Assembly: GCA_964435775.1 (NCBI GenBank)
Contig: CAYTAP010000070.1
Span: 1 to 21,747 of the forward strand
Direction: 5' to 3'
Origin: CAYTAP01 sp964435775
GTDB taxonomy: Bacteria > Planctomycetota > Phycisphaerae > Tepidisphaerales > Tepidisphaeraceae
Length of the DNA: 21,747 nt
Shown here: positions 14,267-19,515 of the stretch, piece after piece
Layout: every line of letters begins with the position of its first letter
Position numbering within the stretch: position 1 is the first letter of the stretch
Made by a program: the position numbers and the translations under genes
The notes under the pieces: model-generated
Seen by the model: the letters and a program-made list of their open reading frames with translations, nothing else
The model's database searches: none
What the model was told of the DNA's origin: nothing

Positions 14267-16600
14267 GTGCCTGACACTCAAAACAAGCCCGTCCACACCA
14301 ATCGCCTCGCCAGGGAGACATCCCCCTATCTGCTTCAGCACGCGCACAATACCGTCAACTGGTACCCCTGGGGCCCGGAGGCCTTCGCCGCCGCCAGGGA
14401 ATCCGGCAAGCCGATCTTCCTCTCGGTCGGATACAGCACCTGCTATTGGTGTCACGTCATGGAGCGGCAGTGCTTCGAGAATGAGCAAATCGCCGCTGTG
14501 ATGAATGAGAAGTTCATCAGCATCAAGGTGGACCGCGAGGAGCGCCCGGATGTCGATCAGTTGTACATGACCGCCGTGCAGATCCTCACCCGCCACGGGG
14601 GCTGGCCGATGAGTGTTTTCCTGACGCCTGACTTGCGACCCTTCTATGGCGGAACTTACTTCCCGCCGACCGATGCCCACGGGCGGCCGGGCTTCGTCAC
14701 TGTCATGCGCGGTATTGATGATGCCTGGCACAACCGGCGCAAGGATGTCAACCAGTCGGCCGATCAGTTGGTCGATCTGCTCCAGCAATTGGCCGATCCC
14801 ATTTCACCGCAGTCCCCCGTGAAAATCGACGATGACTTCATCGACCGGATTGTCCATCGGTCCATCGACGACTACGACCCGGCGCATGGCGGCTTTGGCG
14901 ACGCTCCCAAGTTTCCCCGACAGACGCTTCTTGAACTGCTCCTGGCGTACACGACGACGATGACCGGCAACACCGATCTTCTCGACGCCGCCAACGCCCT
15001 GCGCGATCGCGCGATTCTGAAAAAAGTATGCCACACCCTGAGCGCGATGGCCGACGGCGGCATCCGCGATCAACTCGGCGGCGGGTTTCATCGCTACTCC
15101 ACCGACGCGCAATGGCTCATTCCCCATTTTGAGATCATGCTCTATGACAACGCGCTGCTGGCGTGGATTTACACCGAAACGTATCGCCAGACCGAGGATC
15201 GCCGGTATGCCGCCGTCGCCCGGGGCATTCTTGATTTCATCCTCCGTGAAATGACCAGCCCCGATGGCGCTTTCTACACCGCCTTCGACGCCGAAGTCGA
15301 TGCGCGTGAAGGCAAGAGCTACCTCTGGACGCCCGATGAAGTGCAAGCGGTCCTCGGCGAGCAGGACGCCAGGCTGTTCAACCATGTGTACGGGCTGGAC
15401 AAGGGGTTCAACTTCGCCGACCCCCATCACGACGGCGGCGATGCGACGCACAACGTGCTGTATCGACCCGCGCCCCTCGAAGAGCTGGCTGGCGAGATGA
15501 GCCTGTCCGTTGAGGAACTGGAGGCGAAACTTGAGCCGATGCGACTCAAGTTGTATGGCGCCCGGCGGGCACGCAAGCAACCTCTGTTGGACACCAAGGT
15601 GCTCACCGAGTGGAACGCCCTGGCCATCCGCGCTTTCGCGTACGCCGGAGGCATGCTTGGCGAGCAGCGCTATCTTGATGTCGCCGCCCGTGCGATGAAG
15701 CACCTTCTACGCCATCACCGCACCGCCGAAGGTCTTGTCTTGCGCACCGCCCGTCCAGACAAAGGATCCGCCCAGCCCCTGCCCGGCTTTCTGGATGATT
15801 ACGCAGCCATGCTCCAGGCGCTGCTCACCTTGCAGGATACCCAGGGCGACGAGGCCTGGGGCGAGGAGGCCCGCGGAATCGCCACCCTCATGCGCGCTCA
15901 ATTCGGCGGCCAATCCGGCGGCTTCTATTTCACTCCGCGCGATGCCCACGAACTGATCGTCCGACAAAAAGTGGGTGGCGATTCCCCGCTCCCCAGCGGC
16001 AATGCCCTGGCCGCATTGGCGATGATCGAAATGGGCGAGCAACAGCGGGCTTATGCGATCCTCTCCGCGTTTGCCGAACCCCTGCGCCAACAACCCGAGT
16101 CGATGAGCGCCATGGCGCAGGCGGCGTTGGGGTATGTGCGCCGGTATGGTGCATTCACGGTTCAGCCGCCAACCAGCGATGACCGAGCTCCCGCGCCCGC
16201 TCGGCCGCCGTCACCTGAGCAAGTGGCAATTGATGCCGTCTCCCTCGCCGCAACATGGGTCACGGAGGATCAAGTCGATCTTCGGTTGAGGATCGCCCAT
16301 CCTTACCACATCACGGCCAAGGATGATGGCGACAACCTCATCGGCATCCATGTGACCGTGCCGGAGCCTGCCGCAGCCATGCTCGACCACATCGATTATC
16401 CCCCTGCGGCCGAGCGCTCCTTCCCCTTCAGCGATCAACCCGTCCGCGTCTATGACGGCGAGATCGCCATCGCCCTCCACTTCAAACCAGGCCATCGTCT
16501 CAAATCCGATCCGCTTGAAGTGGTGATCCAGTACCAGGCCTGCGGCGACGCCGCCTGCCTCCTCCCCGTGAAACGCCGTTTGAGCGTGGGCAGGGCGTAG
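14267..16600 (+). CDS. DUF255 thioredoxin / six-hairpin protein with DsbD-alpha-like C-terminus
   Basis: A 777-aa protein of the YyaL/SSP411 (DUF255) type: an N-terminal thioredoxin-fold domain with RLARETSPYLLQHAHNTVNWYPWG, then Cys59 and Cys62 (CYWCHVME) as active pair, GGWPMSVFLTPD and GGTYFPP, followed by an (alpha/alpha)6-barrel region (GGFGDAPKFP, GGIRDQLGGGFHRYSTD, PHFEIMLYDNA). Unusually, the last ~120 residues (from about 660) look like a DsbD N-terminal (alpha) domain, ending with YQACGDAACLLPV, a Cys-x4-Cys pair in the family position. No signal peptide is visible, so the domain would be cytoplasmic unless exported otherwise. GTG 14267 is chosen for its GGAG 5 bases upstream. In the 191-bp gap before it TATCAT occurs at 14194. 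Function of the family is unknown. Confidence 0.88.
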   Translation: MPDTQNKPVHTNRLARETSPYLLQHAHNTVNWYPWGPEAFAAARESGKPIFLSVGYSTCYWCHVMERQCFENEQIAAVMNEKFISIKVDREERPDVDQLYMTAVQILTRHGGWPMSVFLTPDLRPFYGGTYFPPTDAHGRPGFVTVMRGIDDAWHNRRKDVNQSADQLVDLLQQLADPISPQSPVKIDDDFIDRIVHRSIDDYDPAHGGFGDAPKFPRQTLLELLLAYTTTMTGNTDLLDAANALRDRAILKKVCHTLSAMADGGIRDQLGGGFHRYSTDAQWLIPHFEIMLYDNALLAWIYTETYRQTEDRRYAAVARGILDFILREMTSPDGAFYTAFDAEVDAREGKSYLWTPDEVQAVLGEQDARLFNHVYGLDKGFNFADPHHDGGDATHNVLYRPAPLEELAGEMSLSVEELEAKLEPMRLKLYGARRARKQPLLDTKVLTEWNALAIRAFAYAGGMLGEQRYLDVAARAMKHLLRHHRTAEGLVLRTARPDKGSAQPLPGFLDDYAAMLQALLTLQDTQGDEAWGEEARGIATLMRAQFGGQSGGFYFTPRDAHELIVRQKVGGDSPLPSGNALAALAMIEMGEQQRAYAILSAFAEPLRQQPESMSAMAQAALGYVRRYGAFTVQPPTSDDRAPAPARPPSPEQVAIDAVSLAATWVTEDQVDLRLRIAHPYHITAKDDGDNLIGIHVTVPEPAAAMLDHIDYPPAAERSFPFSDQPVRVYDGEIAIALHFKPGHRLKSDPLEVVIQYQACGDAACLLPVKRRLSVGRA

Positions 16601-16608
16601 GGGGGAGG

Positions 16609-16618
16609 NNNNNNNNNN
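16609..16618. other. Assembly gap (10 N)
   Basis: Ten Ns, 8 bases after the stop of the DUF255 gene. The right flank starts immediately in a heptamer tandem array, which probably caused the break. No overlap of the flanks longer than one base is visible, so the true gap length is unknown. Confidence 0.9.
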
Positions 16619-16639
16619 GACCACGGACCACGGACCACG
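16619..16639. repeat. Heptamer tandem array (GACCACG)3, cut by a gap
   Basis: Three exact GACCACG units at 16619-16639 followed by a degenerate GACAACT. The array begins at the N-run, so further copies may be missing. Confidence 0.8.
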
Positions 16640-16711
16640 GACAACTGACAATGATGCCACTACCCGATGCGTCGCCGCCGACTGCCCACTTTTTCCCCTT
16701 CTGTCCCCCAA

Positions 16712-16740
16712 TTGACACGTTTTCAGCCTCCCAGTAGAGT
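16712..16740 (+). promoter_or_regulatory. Candidate sigma-70 promoter of the Hc1-like gene
   Basis: TTGACA (16712-16717), 17-bp spacer, TAGAGT (16735-16740). It lies 37 bases before the ATG, and a perfect AAGGAGG (16765-16771) stands 6 bases before the ATG. Both signals are the strongest of their kind in the window, suggesting high expression. Confidence 0.6.
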
Positions 16741-16777
16741 TTTCGTCGGATTCAATAAAACCCCAAGGAGGTTTTTC

Positions 16778-16975
16778 ATGCAGGAATATGAGACGCTCAA
16801 GCGCTTGGTGGCCGAAGCGGAAGAAGATATCAGCAAGGCGGTCGGTGGGAATCGTGCGGCCAGCACCCGCGCCCGAAAGAAGATGCAGGAAATCAAATCG
16901 GCGGCCCAGGAAGTGCGTAAAAAGCTGCTGGAAGGTCGCGAGGGTGAGTCCGGTGACGCTTCCGATCACGCATAA
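16778..16975 (+). CDS. Histone H1-like (Hc1-like) mini-protein
   Basis: A 65-aa, mostly helical protein: 'YETLKRLVAEAEEDISKA', 'GGNRAASTRARKKMQEIKS', 'AAQEVRKKLLEGRE', then an acidic tail. The pattern (Lys/Arg-rich second helix with GNxAAxxRxRKxM) resembles the N-terminal part of chlamydial Hc1 and the short Hc1-like proteins of planctomycetes, which are thought to be chromatin-associated. The long Lys/Ala-rich C-terminal tail of Hc1 is absent. The ATG at 16778 is fixed by an ideal AAGGAGG 6 bases upstream; an upstream in-frame ATG at 16667 would put promoter and SD inside the gene. It stands alone with its own promoter. DNA binding is inferred from similarity only. Confidence 0.82.
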   Translation: MQEYETLKRLVAEAEEDISKAVGGNRAASTRARKKMQEIKSAAQEVRKKLLEGREGESGDASDHA

Positions 16976-17014
16976 CGCGGGACGGATCAAGGTTTGCTCG
17001 TTGGGAAGCGGATG

Positions 17015-17024
17015 NNNNNNNNNN
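17015..17024. other. Assembly gap (10 N)
   Basis: Ten Ns in the 214-bp stretch between the Hc1-like gene and the FabZ-type gene. No overlap of the flanks is seen, and nothing recognisable is encoded on either side. The missing sequence could be any length. Confidence 0.9.
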
Positions 17025-17168
17025 GGCCGTGCGGGGCATGTGAATGTTCCCATTGGCGGCCTCGGCAACCCCAGCACGCAACATCGGACATGCTCACCGT
17101 CAATCGATCGCCGGTGGCGGGACAATGACAGCCGCGTGGCCATATGAATAAAGTGGCAGCCGGCATGC

Positions 17169-17180
17169 TTTTGCGCAAAA
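17169..17180. promoter_or_regulatory. Perfect palindrome TTTTGCGCAAAA before the FabZ-type gene
   Basis: A 12-bp perfect palindrome, extended on its right by more A (A-run 17177-17184), ends 9 bases before the ATG at 17190. It could be an operator or a short 5'-UTR hairpin, or chance; there is no Shine-Dalgarno sequence in this leader. Confidence 0.25.
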
Positions 17181-17189
17181 AAAACGATT

Positions 17190-17663
17190 ATGCCACCTCA
17201 ATTCATTTACGACATCACCGCCCTGGATTTAAGCCGCGATCTGTTTGATCAAGACGCAGTTCGCGAGTGCAATCCGCAGCGCGGGGACATGGAGCAGCTC
17301 AACGGAATCTTGTACGTCAATGAGGATTTGCATCAAATCCTGGGCTACAAAGACATTCGCGCCGATGAGTTCTGGGTTGAAGGGCACATCCCCGGCCGGC
17401 CGCTGCTGCCCGGGGTGCTGATGATCGAAGCGGCGGCTCAGCTCGCTTCATTCTACACACGCAAATACGTCGGCTGGGACAACTTCATCGGATTTGGCGG
17501 CGTGGACCAAACCAAGTTTCGCATGCAGCTTCCTCCGGGCAAGCGGATGCTCCTGCTCGGCCAGCAGTTGTGGCATCGTCACCGCCGCATTCAATGCCAT
17601 GTGCAAGGTGTTGTCGATGGCGCGCTGGCGTTTGACACGCTGATTACCGGAACGCAGATGTGA
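17190..17663 (+). CDS. fabZ: FabZ-type 3-hydroxyacyl-ACP dehydratase
   Basis: A hot-dog-fold dehydratase that removes water from 3-hydroxyacyl-ACP in fatty acid elongation. The active site is clear: EFWVEGHIPGRPLLPGVLMIEAAAQ, with His66 and Glu80 as the catalytic pair. Length 157 aa is usual, but the N-terminus (about 1-45) is longer and different from the standard FabZ start, and the C-terminal part is less typical. It is a FabA/FabZ-like homolog; a second, housekeeping FabZ may exist elsewhere. No other fatty-acid or lipid A gene (lpxA, lpxC) is adjacent. No Shine-Dalgarno is visible; the ATG is at 17190, next to the palindrome at 17169-17180. Confidence 0.85.
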   Translation: MPPQFIYDITALDLSRDLFDQDAVRECNPQRGDMEQLNGILYVNEDLHQILGYKDIRADEFWVEGHIPGRPLLPGVLMIEAAAQLASFYTRKYVGWDNFIGFGGVDQTKFRMQLPPGKRMLLLGQQLWHRHRRIQCHVQGVVDGALAFDTLITGTQM

Positions 17664-17740
17664 TGGGGGAGGTGGCAAGTGGGAAGTCTGAAATTTGAGT
17701 AGGCGGAAGACAGAGGGAAGCACACGTTGTTCTTTCTTTT

Positions 17741-17768
17741 CTGCCCGCTGCCCACTGCCCACCGCCCA
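17741..17768. repeat. Heptamer tandem array (CTGCCCA)4
   Basis: Four 7-bp units: CTGCCCG, CTGCCCA, CTGCCCA, CCGCCCA. It lies in the gap between the FabZ-type gene and the exonuclease gene, after a purine-rich stretch (17664-17720) where I see nothing else. Confidence 0.85.
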
Positions 17769-17840
17769 CTTCAATTCAGATTGACGCGGCGCCGAGCGCA
17801 GAAGTGACGGGGCAATGAACGGGGCGATTGCACAAGGCCC

Positions 17841-18704
17841 ATGACACACTCCCTGTTGCAGCCTGTCGGACGGATTCCGTTGGTGTTCATTGACACGGAG
17901 ACGACGGGGGTGTCTCCCGATTATGGACATCGCGTGACGGAAATCGGCATCGTCCGCGTCGAGGCCGACGCCGTTCACGAATATCAGCAGCTCCTTGATC
18001 CCCAGCGATCCATCAGCCCCGGCATCACCGCGCTCACCGGAATCAGTCAGGCAATGGTGACCGGCCAGCCTCTTTTCTCGTCCGAGATTCCGCGAATTCT
18101 CGATCTGATGCGCGATGCCGGCGTCGTCGGCCACAATGTCCGTTTCGATCTCTCTTTCCTCGCCAGCGAGTTTCACCGCGCCGGCGTGGAGATGACCGAG
18201 GCGATCGGTGCCGATGCCCACGTGCTCGACACCGTGCAAATCGCCCGCAGGCGGCTGGGCAGGGGAGGCAATTCCCTGGGCACGCTGGCCCGGCGTCTTG
18301 GGATCATGCCCTCCGAGGCGCACCGGGCGCTGGCCGACGCGCAAACCACACGCGCGGTCTTTGGTCAGCTCCTCGCCCCCGTCGGCGGCGCTTCCTGCCT
18401 CTTGTGCGATGCGATCACCGCACAGGGCGGCGTTATCAAGCTGGCGCCGTCTCGCGCGCCGCAGCAAAGCATGCTGCCGCTTGAACTGGAAGAGGCCTTG
18501 GCCGCCCGCACGCCGGTGATGATGGAATACCTTGATGGCAATGGTCTGCGCACCGAGCGCGTGATCGTCCCGCTCCAACTCCGCCGCACAGGCCTGGAAC
18601 TCACCCTCGTTGCCTTCTGCCATTTGCGGCAAGCGCAACGAACCTTCAAGCTCGACAGGGTCGTTCAATTGAAACGGGTGGACGTTCCAGGTTCGGACAC
18701 ATGA
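17841..18704 (+). CDS. DEDDh exonuclease fused to a WYL-like domain
   Basis: A DnaQ-like 3'-5' exonuclease. All three motifs are intact: Asp18 and Glu20 (FIDTETTG), Asp103 (VGHNVRFDLSFL), and His161 plus Asp166 (HRALADAQTT), making it DEDDh. After a linker, residues about 213-282 (LEEALAARTPVMMEYLDGNG, TERVIVPLQLRR, FKLDRVVQLK) have the strand order and the R-x-V-x-P and F-x-L-D-R features of WYL domains, which bind nucleic acid or nucleotide ligands in other proteins. It is not a polymerase epsilon subunit by context, since no polymerase gene is near. The ATG at 17841 has AAGG 3 bases before it, poor spacing. It converges with the DUF1905 gene with 6 bp between the stops. Confidence 0.85.
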   Translation: MTHSLLQPVGRIPLVFIDTETTGVSPDYGHRVTEIGIVRVEADAVHEYQQLLDPQRSISPGITALTGISQAMVTGQPLFSSEIPRILDLMRDAGVVGHNVRFDLSFLASEFHRAGVEMTEAIGADAHVLDTVQIARRRLGRGGNSLGTLARRLGIMPSEAHRALADAQTTRAVFGQLLAPVGGASCLLCDAITAQGGVIKLAPSRAPQQSMLPLELEEALAARTPVMMEYLDGNGLRTERVIVPLQLRRTGLELTLVAFCHLRQAQRTFKLDRVVQLKRVDVPGSDT

Positions 18705-18710
18705 CGCGGC

Positions 18711-19265
18711 TCACGCCTCATCCGCCGCGTGGGGCGCGCTGAGGCTTTTGTCATAATAGCCGGATGGATCGAAACAGCAGACTCTTTTTTTGCCCGATGC
18801 AAGCATGTCACCGGCGTTTTGCACCCGACGGTCGCGGGTGGGCTCTTGCTTGGCCGATTCGATCCAGTGTATCCAGTCGATCCGAGCGACAGTCGTCGTG
18901 CTTTCCCATGTGGCGCGTGCGGCCGGGGATGAGGCAAGCACCTTTGCCAAGTCCCGGGGCAAGGCCGGTTCCATCTGCTTCGGGGCCGGCGAAAGTTCCA
19001 CCGTCACTGTATCTCCATGTCGCACGCCGGCGGCATCCCCCAACTTCTGGTCGATCTTCAGCCAATGGCTCAGCTTGCCGTCCGGTTCGAGCAGGGCTTG
19101 GAATGCGTGCGTGTTGAGAGTCCCCTCCACCGTCGTGCGGCCGCGCCTGGGCAATTTCCCGCTCACACCCTTCGGCACGAGGAGGAACGCCCACAAATCC
19201 TTTTCACACGGCGTCGCCGGACGCATCACTTCCGCTTTGAATATGGTCTGCCGCCCCTTTGCCAT
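18711..19265 (-). CDS. DUF1905 plus OmdA/YdeI-type protein
   Basis: A 184-aa protein with two regions. Residues 1-93 match DUF1905: FKAEVMRP, 'WAFLLVPKGVSGKLPRRGRT', a small beta barrel with 'HWLKIDQKLG' and 'GDTVTVEL'. Residues about 97-162 match the YdeI/OmpD-associated pattern (ALPRDLAKVLASSPAARATWE ... RIDWIHWIESAKQEPTRDRRV). Proteins with this pair are widespread; YdeI-type members have been linked to stress or bacteriocin resistance, but the biochemical role is unknown. The tail beyond 165 (CCFDPSGYYDKS) is not family-typical. AAAGGCGG stands upstream of the ATG at 19265. The gene is divergent from uvrA, sharing a 250-bp gap, and converges on the exonuclease gene. Confidence 0.82.
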   Translation of the reverse strand: MAKGRQTIFKAEVMRPATPCEKDLWAFLLVPKGVSGKLPRRGRTTVEGTLNTHAFQALLEPDGKLSHWLKIDQKLGDAAGVRHGDTVTVELSPAPKQMEPALPRDLAKVLASSPAARATWESTTTVARIDWIHWIESAKQEPTRDRRVQNAGDMLASGKKRVCCFDPSGYYDKSLSAPHAADEA

Positions 19266-19385
19266 TGCAACCGCCTTTCGCCCGCTGTCGTCTTGGTGCG
19301 CTCTGTCGCGTCCTTCCCAAGGAGCAAATTATCCGATGCCCGTTATCCAGCGGCAAATCACTACACCTCACAGGACATTTTTGTC

Positions 19386-19408
19386 ATCCGTACATTATCC
19401 GTACAATG
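19386..19408. promoter_or_regulatory. Direct repeats GTAC-N7-GTAC upstream of uvrA
   Basis: ATCCGTACA occurs twice with an 11-bp period (19386-19394 and 19397-19405), which places GTAC at 19390 and 19401 with 7 bases between. CGTACAATG at 19400-19408 recurs at 19452-19460. TACAAT (19402-19407) could be a -10 box, with TTGTCA (19381-19386) 15 bp before it. Spaced tetranucleotide direct repeats of this type (GTTC-N7-GTTC) are the LexA operator of alphaproteobacteria. The uvrA context makes a damage-response operator possible, not shown. Confidence 0.35.
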
Positions 19409-19515
19409 GGCGGGACAACAAGGATTTCCAGAACGATGCGACATGCACCGGCGTACAATGCCTCATCGCTCAATCACACAGGGATCCGACAACCGTTCGA
19501 ATGGATAACAGCCCC

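Noticed and set aside
17448..18668. 406-codon minus-strand frame opposite fabZ and the exonuclease
   Set aside because: Spans two real genes and a repeat-rich gap on the other strand; composition is that of a shadow frame.
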